A DNA stretch of 9,009 bases from Acinetobacter sp. (GTDB lineage: Bacteria > Pseudomonadota > Gammaproteobacteria > Pseudomonadales > Moraxellaceae), in assembly GCA_030152675.1 (NCBI GenBank), contig JASLIY010000293.1, forward strand, positions 1-9,009, in the 5' to 3' direction. Positions 1-4,682 of this stretch are shown here, in pieces. The notes beneath the pieces are model-generated. The model was not told the DNA's origin. It did no database searches and worked only from the letters and a program-made list of their open reading frames with translations. How positions within the stretch are numbered: the stretch's first letter is position 1; each line of letters opens with the position of its first letter. The translations under genes were made by a program, and so were the position numbers.

Positions 1-2
1 CG

Positions 3-30
3 TTGAAATTACATGGGCTTTGTTTAAAAT
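3..30 (+). promoter_or_regulatory. Possible sigma70 promoter of the antitoxin-like gene
   Basis: A TTGAAA hexamer at 3-8 and a TAAAAT hexamer at 25-30 are separated by 16 bases, close to a sigma70 promoter. Transcription would start near 37, which fits translation from the ATG at 64 and not from the GTG at 31. No operator was identified, although DinJ-type antitoxins usually bind their own promoter. It is a motif match only. Confidence 0.3.
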
Positions 31-63
31 GTGTATTCCAACTTTATGTTGTTTGGTCTTTTT

Positions 64-393
64 ATGAGAAAAACAGAAGTCTATCAAGTCCGGCTTGATT
101 CACAAGAAAAAAAACAAGCCTTTGCTGTTTTCAAGCAACTCGGCATTACCCCTGCACAAGCGGTGCGTTTGTTTTTCAAACAAGTGGTTTTAACTAAATC
201 CATTCCTTTTGCTATTGAAAATCAGAGCATTAATATGGATCAACTGCTGAAACTCAAGAAGGCCAAACAAGAACAATCGATGATTACTGTTGAGCCAATT
301 GCGCAAGATTCCCCTGCTACGATTGAACTTGACGATGAAGACATTTTTGCTGAATTGAATGCACTTTTAGGTGAAACCAAGCACTTAGAATAA
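64..393 (+). CDS. RelB/DinJ-family antitoxin-like protein, apparently orphan
   Basis: This 109-residue protein resembles RelB/DinJ antitoxins, which bind DNA as ribbon-helix-helix dimers and neutralise RelE/YafQ-type mRNA-cleaving toxins. Residues 6-11 (VYQVRL) fit the DNA-binding strand. Residues 13-27 and 30-42 fit the two helices, and the family's 'lpf' end appears as SIPFAI at 46-51. The tail is Lys/Gln-rich (62-72), then acidic (DLDDED-like, 89-94), and ends in a FAELNALLG segment reminiscent of the DinJ tail that contacts toxin. ATG 64 is chosen because family similarity starts there; GTG 31 and ATG 46 are alternatives in the same frame, and none has a clear Shine-Dalgarno. No toxin follows: the next gene, 102 bases on, is a GNAT acetyltransferase. 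The partner may lie upstream of the window, be lost, or be unconventional. The family call is fairly sure; activity as an antitoxin is inference. Confidence 0.75.
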   Translation: MRKTEVYQVRLDSQEKKQAFAVFKQLGITPAQAVRLFFKQVVLTKSIPFAIENQSINMDQLLKLKKAKQEQSMITVEPIAQDSPATIELDDEDIFAELNALLGETKHLE

Positions 394-495
394 AACCACA
401 TCCGTTTGACTTGGCTTACATAAACGCTTTATTTCAGATTCAAATATTGGTTATGCTCTCTCGACTCAGAATAAAAATGCCAAAAGAGAGCGCCC

Positions 496-939
496 ATGAT
501 TGTCAGACGTGCAACCATTCAAGACCTCAATCAACTCGCCGTATTATTTGATGAATATCGCCAATTCTATGGCGTGACTTCCGATATCGAAACCTCATTC
601 AAATTTTTAAAACAGCGCTTTGAAAACAAAGAAAGTGTCATCTTTGTTCATCTCAAGGATGAGGTGTTGACTGGATTTGTACTGCTGTATCTCGGTTTTT
701 CTTCAATTGCTTGTGGTAGTTACTACATTTTAGATGATGTTTACGTCACGCCGATTTATCGCCGCCAAGGCTCGGACATGCAACTGATCGACACAGCGAT
801 CCTCTTTGCTCGGCATGAAAATGCATTGCGTATCAGCTTGGAAACGCAAAAGGACAATCTCGAATCACAGCGCCTGTATGAAAAAATGGGCTTTATCAAA
901 GATGACGTATTCCAAAGCTATCACTGTTTTTTACAGTAA
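496..939 (+). CDS. GNAT-family N-acetyltransferase
   Basis: This 147-residue single-domain protein transfers an acetyl group from acetyl-CoA to an amine; the substrate cannot be read from the sequence. Residues 1-20 (IVRRATIQDLNQLAVLF) are the usual strand-helix opening. DDVYVTP at 80-86 is the strand before the CoA loop, and RRQGSD at 89-94 is the pyrophosphate-binding motif A. NLESQRLYEKMGF at 121-133 is motif B, with the Tyr (128) that often acts as general acid. Motif A normally ends in Gly or Ala (R/Q-x-x-G-x-G/A) but has Asp94 here. The start at ATG 496 is set by the domain and by a weak AGAG about 8 bases upstream. The gene converges on rsuA with only 34 bases between stops. Small-molecule or peptide acetylation is most likely. 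A toxin role like TacT/AtaT is a weaker possibility, raised only by the upstream antitoxin-like gene. Confidence 0.85.
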   Translation: MIVRRATIQDLNQLAVLFDEYRQFYGVTSDIETSFKFLKQRFENKESVIFVHLKDEVLTGFVLLYLGFSSIACGSYYILDDVYVTPIYRRQGSDMQLIDTAILFARHENALRISLETQKDNLESQRLYEKMGFIKDDVFQSYHCFLQ

Positions 940-973
940 TGTATCGCCGCTACTCCAAGTCCAAGCGCCGATC

Positions 974-1684
974 TTAGAGCGCCTGCTGTTGCTTTGCCGC
1001 CAAGATTTGCGCTTCATCTAAATAGATCCACTGGCCTTTTTCGAGATCATCCAATCTCAACTGACCAATTTGAGCGCGGTGCAACTGTTCGACTTTATTT
1101 CCGACTGCGGCCAGCATACGTTTGACTTGATGATATACGCCTTGATGTACCGTCATACTGAGTTGCTGACGATCCAATAGATGCACGTCGGTCGCGGCAA
1201 AGATCCCTTTTTCATTTCTGAGCGCTACCCCTTGGGTTAGCGCTTGGATTTGCGCGGCATCAATCGGATCAGCACATTGCACTTGATAGACCTTGGGCAC
1301 ATGTTTTTTTGGATGGGTGAGGGCTTGAATAAAACGGCCATCATCACTGAGCAGCAAGAGTCCAGTGGTGTCCTGATCCAAACGCCCGACACACTGTAGA
1401 CCACGTTGAATCAATACATCATCAAACAAGTCAAAGACACTATGATGATGTGTGGCTTGGTGAGAACATTCATAATTTTCTGGTTTATGCAGTGCGATAT
1501 AAACCTGTTCGCGATAAACAAAGTCTTGGTGATACACGCGAAAATGACAGTTTTCTGGGTCGATGTTGTGCTTGGGCTGCGTTATCACCTCAGCATCAAT
1601 GCTCACTGCACCCGCTTTAATCAACTGCTGGCAGTGTTTTCTCGATCCAAAGCCTTGGGATTGCAGCATTTTTTCCAACAACAT
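974..1684 (-). CDS. rsuA: 16S rRNA pseudouridine(516) synthase, RsuA family
   Basis: This 236-residue cytoplasmic enzyme converts a uridine of 16S rRNA (U516 in E. coli) to pseudouridine during small-subunit assembly. Its length is near the 231 residues of E. coli RsuA. Residues 1-45 form the S4 RNA-binding domain (LEKMLQSQGFGSRKHCQQLI). The catalytic motif GRLDQDTTGLLLLSDDG lies at 100-116, with Asp103 the expected nucleophile. IALHKPENYECS (63-74) and GVYHQVKRMLAAVGN (182-196) are further RsuA/RluB/E/F-family blocks. HKPxxYxCS and NEKG (157-160) favour RsuA over RluB, RluE or RluF. An AGGA Shine-Dalgarno (1692-1695 on the + strand) sits 7 bases before the ATG, so the start is well supported. 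The gene is divergent from the DUF441 gene and convergent with the acetyltransferase, so it is probably transcribed alone. The uridine modified is inferred from the family. Confidence 0.9.
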   Translation of the reverse strand: MLLEKMLQSQGFGSRKHCQQLIKAGAVSIDAEVITQPKHNIDPENCHFRVYHQDFVYREQVYIALHKPENYECSHQATHHHSVFDLFDDVLIQRGLQCVGRLDQDTTGLLLLSDDGRFIQALTHPKKHVPKVYQVQCADPIDAAQIQALTQGVALRNEKGIFAATDVHLLDRQQLSMTVHQGVYHQVKRMLAAVGNKVEQLHRAQIGQLRLDDLEKGQWIYLDEAQILAAKQQQAL

Positions 1685-1711
1685 CGAGATATCCTCATTC
1701 AGGGGGGCTTT

Positions 1712-1739
1712 ATTCTAACCAAATCCACTGCTGGAGCAA
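1712..1739 (-). promoter_or_regulatory. Possible rsuA promoter
   Basis: Read on the - strand, TAGAAT (1712-1717) matches the -10 consensus at five of six bases. A poor -35 (TTGCTC, 1734-1739) lies 16 bases away. The position, about 28 bases before the rsuA start codon, is sensible, but the -35 is weak. Confidence 0.28.
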
Positions 1740-1790
1740 GTCGAGTGATACCCGAGAGCGAACAGATCAGCTCAAAGTAAGGCTGACACA

Positions 1791-1818
1791 TCGCCAAATC
1801 CGCGATACACCGTATAAT
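1791..1818 (+). promoter_or_regulatory. Promoter candidate of the DUF441 gene
   Basis: A perfect TATAAT -10 hexamer lies at 1813-1818. The base run at the -35 distance (TCGCCA, 1791-1796, 16-base spacer) is poor. A start of transcription near 1825 gives a leader of about 30 bases to the ATG at 1855. The -10 and its position are persuasive; the -35 is not. Confidence 0.45.
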
Positions 1819-1854
1819 ACACCCCTAACCCGTTAATCAATCTTGTTGAACTTT

Positions 1855-2319
1855 ATGAGCCTTTCCAGTGTGGACTTTAATCTCATCGTGCTGTTGGTCT
1901 TACTCGGCTGTGGGATTTTCAGTCATAACACTGCGGTGACCATCGCTGCCGCAGTCCTGATCATTTTCCGGATCACACCACTCAGTGAATATTTCTCCTA
2001 TCTGCAAGACTATGGCCTACATGTGGGGATTATCATCCTGACCATCGGCGTCTTGACCCCAATTGCCAGTGGTAAGATTCCTGGCGACGCCATCCTCAAG
2101 TCCTTTATGAGTTGGAAGTCGCTCTTGGCGATTGGCATTGGCTTATTGGTGGCTTGGTTAGGTGGACGTGGAGTAAAACTCATGTCCAATCAACCCGATG
2201 TGGTGGCAGGCTTATTACTCGGTACTGTTGCAGGCGTCGCGGTACTGCGTGGTGTACCGGTCGGCCCTTTAATTGCCGCAGGAATCTTGTCCTTATTGAT
2301 CGGACTTGGCCCCAAATAA
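1855..2319 (+). CDS. UPF0756/DUF441-family inner membrane protein
   Basis: This 154-residue, very hydrophobic protein belongs to the DUF441 (UPF0756, YeaL-like) family, whose function is unknown. Four membrane segments can be drawn: about 8-25, 27-41, 56-73 and 86-103. A re-entrant or fifth hydrophobic stretch at 117-150 carries the conserved Gly-rich block [19 protein letters not shown] (119-137). [11 protein letters not shown] (65-75) is another family block. The length is typical (about 150 residues). ATG 1855 is preferred because family proteins begin just before the first hydrophobic helix. A TTG at 1843 in the same frame would add four residues, and neither has a clear Shine-Dalgarno, which suggests weak or leader-poor translation. 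It is divergent from rsuA and convergent with metR. The family call is confident; no substrate or role can be given. Confidence 0.85.
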   Translation: MSLSSVDFNLIVLLVLLGCGIFSHNTAVTIAAAVLIIFRITPLSEYFSYLQDYGLHVGIIILTIGVLTPIASGKIPGDAILKSFMSWKSLLAIGIGLLVAWLGGRGVKLMSNQPDVVAGLLLGTVAGVAVLRGVPVGPLIAAGILSLLIGLGPK

Positions 2320-2337
2320 TGCATCGCGAATAAAGTG

Positions 2338-2354
2338 CAATCCACACTGGATTG
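2338..2354. terminator. Stem-loop between DUF441 gene and metR
   Basis: CAATCCA (2338-2344) and TGGATTG (2348-2354) pair perfectly over 7 bases around a 3-base loop. It sits in the 43-base gap between two convergent stops. There is no good T-tract on the + strand and only a loose TTTATT on the - strand, so it may be a weak bidirectional terminator. Confidence 0.35.
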
Positions 2355-2362
2355 ATTGCAGT

Positions 2363-3283
2363 CTAGTTTGAATAATAGCTACTGCGTTTCTGCGAAAACT
2401 TCTCCAACTGCTTGAGGAAGCCCTCAAAGTAACTCTTCTCTTTGTCTTCGCTGCGAAAGCCTGCATATAAGGTACGACGCAGCCCTTCTTTGGAAACACA
2501 ACTCAGGCGCTTCGAGGTTACCCAGCCCTTTTGCTCATATTCATTTACCACCCAATCAGGCAGTGCTGCAATGCCGCGCCCACTGGCCACCAATTGAATC
2601 AACATCTGAGTCAAATCTGTGGTACGTACATGTTTCGGTTGCAGATTGGCGGGGATAAACAGATGCGCCATGATATCCAAACGATGCTTGTCGACGGGAT
2701 AGGTGATCAGGGTTTCTTCGGCCAAGTCTTCAACCGTAATATGCTCCTGACGTACCAAAGCATGAGTATTGGACAAGACCAAGCGTGATTCATATTCAAA
2801 GATCGGGAAATATTCCACCCCTTTGAGATTGATCGGATCTGCAGTAATTAATAAATCGAACTCTGAGTTTTGCAGTAACTCATGCGGATTGGCCTCAAAA
2901 GCTGAGCTGAAATCTAGATCCACATCAGGATATTGTTGACGGTATTGATTTAATAAAGGCATCAACCAATCAAAACAACTATGACACTCGGAGGAAAAAA
3001 TAATCCTTCCGGTTTGACCATGCACGATCCGGGTAATGTCGGAATGGGCGATTTGAATCTGAGGTAATACATCATCCGCCAGTTTGAGTAGACGCTGCCC
3101 GACATTGGAAAATGTCACCGGACGACTACGACGATTGACTACTTCGACTCCAAACCAATGATCTAACTCTTTGAGTTGATGAGAAATCGCTGAGGGGGTC
3201 AAACACAAATCGTTGGCGGCAGCAACCAATGAGCCATGCTCACGTAATGCCGTTAATGTTTTCAAATGCCGAATTTCTAACAT
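2363..3283 (-). CDS. metR: LysR-family transcriptional regulator MetR
   Basis: This 306-residue LysR-type regulator matches MetR, the homocysteine-responsive activator of methionine-biosynthesis genes such as metE and metH in enterics. Residues 1-60 form the winged helix-turn-helix (LKTLTALREHGSLVAAANDL, then LTPSAISHQLKEL at 28-40). The effector domain from about 92 contains ECHSCFDWLMPLL (99-111), which is characteristic of MetR. ETLITYPV, IQLVASGRGIAALPDWVV and LRRTLYAGFR further on also follow the MetR pattern. Length agrees with the family (E. coli MetR is 317). The ATG at 3283 gives the normal N-terminus; no good Shine-Dalgarno is visible. No methionine gene is adjacent in this window, so its targets are presumably elsewhere. 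A MetR-box-like site lies just upstream and suggests self-regulation. The family assignment is strong; the regulon is inferred. Confidence 0.92.
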   Translation of the reverse strand: MLEIRHLKTLTALREHGSLVAAANDLCLTPSAISHQLKELDHWFGVEVVNRRSRPVTFSNVGQRLLKLADDVLPQIQIAHSDITRIVHGQTGRIIFSSECHSCFDWLMPLLNQYRQQYPDVDLDFSSAFEANPHELLQNSEFDLLITADPINLKGVEYFPIFEYESRLVLSNTHALVRQEHITVEDLAEETLITYPVDKHRLDIMAHLFIPANLQPKHVRTTDLTQMLIQLVASGRGIAALPDWVVNEYEQKGWVTSKRLSCVSKEGLRRTLYAGFRSEDKEKSYFEGFLKQLEKFSQKRSSYYSN

Positions 3284-3299
3284 GATGTTGGACTAAAAA

Positions 3300-3312
3300 T
3301 GAATTTTGCTCA
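3300..3312 (-). promoter_or_regulatory. MetR box over the metR promoter
   Basis: TGAATTTTGCTCA matches the enteric MetR consensus TGAAnnTnnTTCA at all specified bases but one. It also fits the general LysR T-n11-A pattern. It lies 17 bases before the metR start and abuts the proposed -10 hexamer, a position expected for repression of metR by its own product. Binding is not shown. Confidence 0.5.
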
Positions 3313-3341
3313 GTATACAATGAAATTAATTAGTTTGTCTC
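3312..3341 (-). promoter_or_regulatory. Possible metR promoter
   Basis: On the - strand, GAGACA (3336-3341) and TATACT (3312-3317) are spaced 18 bases apart. The -10 matches consensus at five of six positions and the -35 at four. Transcription would begin near 3305, inside the MetR-box-like site, giving a leader of about 20 bases. Confidence 0.4.
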
Positions 3342-3430
3342 AACACCAAAAATATTTAATGATGCGCGCTATAACAACAAACACGTCAATGCTGGATCAT
3401 GTCTGTGAACTGGCAATATAGGGGTCCTTG

Positions 3431-3468
3431 CTGCGAGTATTGTGTCATCAATACTCGCAGATTCTTTT
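3431..3468 (+). terminator. Strong terminator-like hairpin with no gene before it
   Basis: CTGCGAGTATTG (3431-3442) pairs perfectly with CAATACTCGCAG (3449-3460) around the loop TGTCAT. It is followed by ATTCTTTT, so termination would be in the + direction. The nearest + strand gene ends more than 1.1 kb upstream at 2319, with metR on the other strand between. It therefore either ends an unrecognised short transcript starting within 3320-3420 or guards against antisense reading. Confidence 0.55.
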
Positions 3469-3480
3469 ATCCTGCGTTTC

Positions 3481-3518
3481 AACTGAATACAACTCAGCTT
3501 GAACTGAAAAGAATTCAA
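3481..3518 (+). repeat. 38-bp direct repeat, copy 1
   Basis: This 38-base segment matches 3806-3843 at 35 positions. Differences are at two adjacent bases plus one neighbour (TAC versus GCC near base 8-10) and one base in the middle. It includes AACTCAGCTT and ends ACTGAAAAGAATTCAA. It begins 20 bases after the 3431-3460 hairpin. Confidence 0.8.
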
Positions 3519-3549
3519 GATATGGGTAAATTTATATCATTGTTTCAGC

Positions 3550-3563
3550 GTAATATATATTAC
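3550..3563. repeat. 14-bp AT-rich perfect palindrome
   Basis: GTAATATATATTAC reads the same on both strands. It could be an operator for a dimeric regulator, but in an AT-rich spacer such palindromes can arise by chance. No adjacent promoter is clear. Confidence 0.4.
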
Positions 3564-3740
3564 AAAATTAAATCCATTAAATTATGCCTTGTGCATTTTA
3601 GTCACTACTCATAACCATAAAAATCACTCCCCCAAACATTTAGACAAAATGCAATCCAGCAAAAGTGGCATTTAACTCAAATAACTAAAAATAAATAAAC
3701 GGATTTAATCGATGGCGATCAGCCATTCCCTTACAGTGCC

Positions 3741-3774
3741 CACCGCGTTATAGACATGACGCGGTGTTTTTTTT
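3741..3774 (+). terminator. Classic rho-independent terminator without an obvious gene
   Basis: CACCGCGT (3741-3748) pairs with ACGCGGTG (3759-3766) around a 10-base loop and runs directly into eight Ts (3767-3774). This is the strongest terminator signature in the window and points in the + direction. No protein gene, and no tRNA with a recognisable T-arm, precedes it. A small hairpin (3712-3726) lies just before it, so it may end a short non-coding RNA. Confidence 0.75.
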
Positions 3775-3805
3775 GGTGCACGGCTTCAAATAAGAGCGGC
3801 ACACG

Positions 3806-3843
3806 AACTGAAGCCAACTCAGCTTAAACTGAAAAGAATTCAA
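3806..3843 (+). repeat. 38-bp direct repeat, copy 2
   Basis: This is the second copy of the repeat at 3481-3518 (35 of 38 bases identical), 325 bases downstream. It begins 31 bases after the T-run of the 3741-3774 terminator. Each copy thus follows a terminator-like hairpin, as if a hairpin-plus-repeat module had been duplicated. It ends 69 bases before the queH start. Confidence 0.8.
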
Positions 3844-3912
3844 CAAAGTCGCCAAATCCAGCGCTGGTTCCGACTTAAAATAAATGATGTTTTTTGCTGA
3901 GCCTGAATCGCC

Positions 3913-4581
3913 ATGTCCGCTGCCCTTCGCGCCAAACTTGAACTCCCTGCAGGTCATGACAAACTGCTGCTACATTCCTGCTGTGCGCCGTGCTCAGGCG
4001 AAGTCATGGAGGCACTGATCGAATCCAAGATCGAGTTTGCGATCTTTTTCTATAATCCCAATATTCATCCGGTCAAAGAATATCTGATCCGCAAAGAAGA
4101 GAATATTCGTTTCGCTGAAAAACATCAGATCCCCTTTATCGACTGTGACTATGACACTGACAATTGGTTTGCGCGAGCCAAAGGCATGGAACAAGAACCA
4201 GAACGTGGGATTCGCTGCACGATGTGTTTTGATATGCGCTTTGAACGCACCGCACGCTATGCCTATGAACATGGCTACAGTTTAATTAGCAGTTCACTTG
4301 GGATTTCCCGTTGGAAAAATATGAAGCAGATCAATGACTGCGGACAACGTGCAGCCGCGCATTATCCAGAGATTGCTTACTGGGACTACAACTGGCGTAA
4401 AGCGGGGGGTGCCAGTCGCATGATTGAAATCAGCAAACGTGAAGAATTTTATCAACAAGAATACTGCGGCTGTGTCTATTCACTACGTGACACCAATCGT
4501 TGGCGTATGAGCCAAGGTCGTGACCGTATTCGTTTGGGTGTCAAGTTCTATAGCAACGCCATGGATGATGATCCAGCTTAA
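3913..4581 (+). CDS. queH: Epoxyqueuosine reductase QueH (DUF208)
   Basis: This 222-residue cytoplasmic enzyme reduces epoxyqueuosine to queuosine at tRNA position 34, the last step of queuosine synthesis. QueH is the cobalamin-independent, iron-sulfur alternative to QueG. The family cysteines are present: [10 protein letters not shown] (Cys23, Cys24, Cys27), RCTMCFDMR (Cys102, Cys105) and YCGCVYS (Cys185, Cys187). The first two groups are expected to hold the metal cluster. [13 protein letters not shown] (45-57) and [10 protein letters not shown] (127-136) are further conserved blocks. Start ATG 3913 places the CCxxC motif near residue 23, as usual, but no clear Shine-Dalgarno precedes it. 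The gene stands alone: a long non-coding region lies upstream, and gltS converges downstream. Other queuosine genes are not in the window. Confidence in the family is high; whether the genome also has queG cannot be told. Confidence 0.93.
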   Translation: MSAALRAKLELPAGHDKLLLHSCCAPCSGEVMEALIESKIEFAIFFYNPNIHPVKEYLIRKEENIRFAEKHQIPFIDCDYDTDNWFARAKGMEQEPERGIRCTMCFDMRFERTARYAYEHGYSLISSSLGISRWKNMKQINDCGQRAAAHYPEIAYWDYNWRKAGGASRMIEISKREEFYQQEYCGCVYSLRDTNRWRMSQGRDRIRLGVKFYSNAMDDDPA

Positions 4582-4612
4582 CGCACTGAAGCCTAGTGGC
4601 CAGTCGACCTCG

Positions 4613-4646
4613 GGGTTTAAGCAGCGATGAAAATCTGCTTAAGCCC
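4613..4646. terminator. Stem-loop between convergent queH and gltS
   Basis: GGGTTTAAGCAG (4613-4624) pairs with CTGCTTAAGCCC (4635-4646) over 12 positions with one G-U wobble, around a 10-base loop. It lies in the 101-base gap between convergent stops. Neither side has a real T-tract, so it may be a weak two-way terminator or a stabilising 3' end structure. Confidence 0.5.
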
Positions 4647-4682
4647 ACTCTCGTCTAGATAAATCAATAGGATGAATCAGGA

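Larger units (their letters stand above)
3284..3912. other. Gene-free 629-base region between metR and queH
   Basis: No convincing protein gene lies here; short open frames run through the hairpins and repeats. It is AT-rich and contains, in order, the metR control region (3300-3341), a 12-bp terminator-like hairpin (3431-3460), repeat copy 1 (3481-3518), a 14-bp palindrome GTAATATATATTAC (3550-3563), an inverted repeat AAATGC/GCATTT (3647-3652, 3668-3673), a small hairpin ATGGC-GATCA-GCCAT (3712-3726), a classic terminator (3741-3774), repeat copy 2 (3806-3843), and a nested dyad AAGTCG/CGACTT (3846-3851, 3871-3876) enclosing CCAGCGCTGG (3858-3867). Small non-coding transcripts are possible. 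No promoter for queH stands out. Confidence 0.6.

Noticed and set aside
31..63. Eleven extra N-terminal residues of the antitoxin-like protein from GTG 31
   Set aside because: The segment is hydrophobic and unlike the family, would begin near or before the likely transcription start, and ATG 64 matches where family similarity begins.
806..1021. 71-codon open frame on the + strand
   Set aside because: It lies in another frame inside the acetyltransferase gene and runs into the rsuA end; no family features.
1406..1780. 124-codon + strand frame opposite rsuA
   Set aside because: It is antisense to a well-supported gene with intact catalytic motifs, and the peptide has no recognisable features.
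3399..3614. 71-codon frame in the metR-queH spacer
   Set aside because: It reads straight through the perfect 12-bp hairpin and the 38-bp repeat, has no Shine-Dalgarno and resembles nothing known.
3640..3774. tRNA gene ending at the orphan terminator
   Set aside because: Isolated terminators often follow tRNA genes, but no T-arm (GTTCGA-type) or acceptor pairing could be found.
1791..3861. Shared 11-mer TCGCCAAATCC upstream of both the DUF441 gene and queH
   Set aside because: Flanks differ and one 11-base match between two spacers is too little to claim a common site.
3778..3912. preQ1 riboswitch upstream of queH
   Set aside because: The leader has a nested dyad but not the compact hairpin plus A-rich tail expected of preQ1-I, and QueH acts at the tRNA level.
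3748..3957. 69-codon - strand frame across the terminator and queH start
   Set aside because: It overlaps a classic terminator, a repeat and the queH N-terminus; it is a by-product of those sequences.
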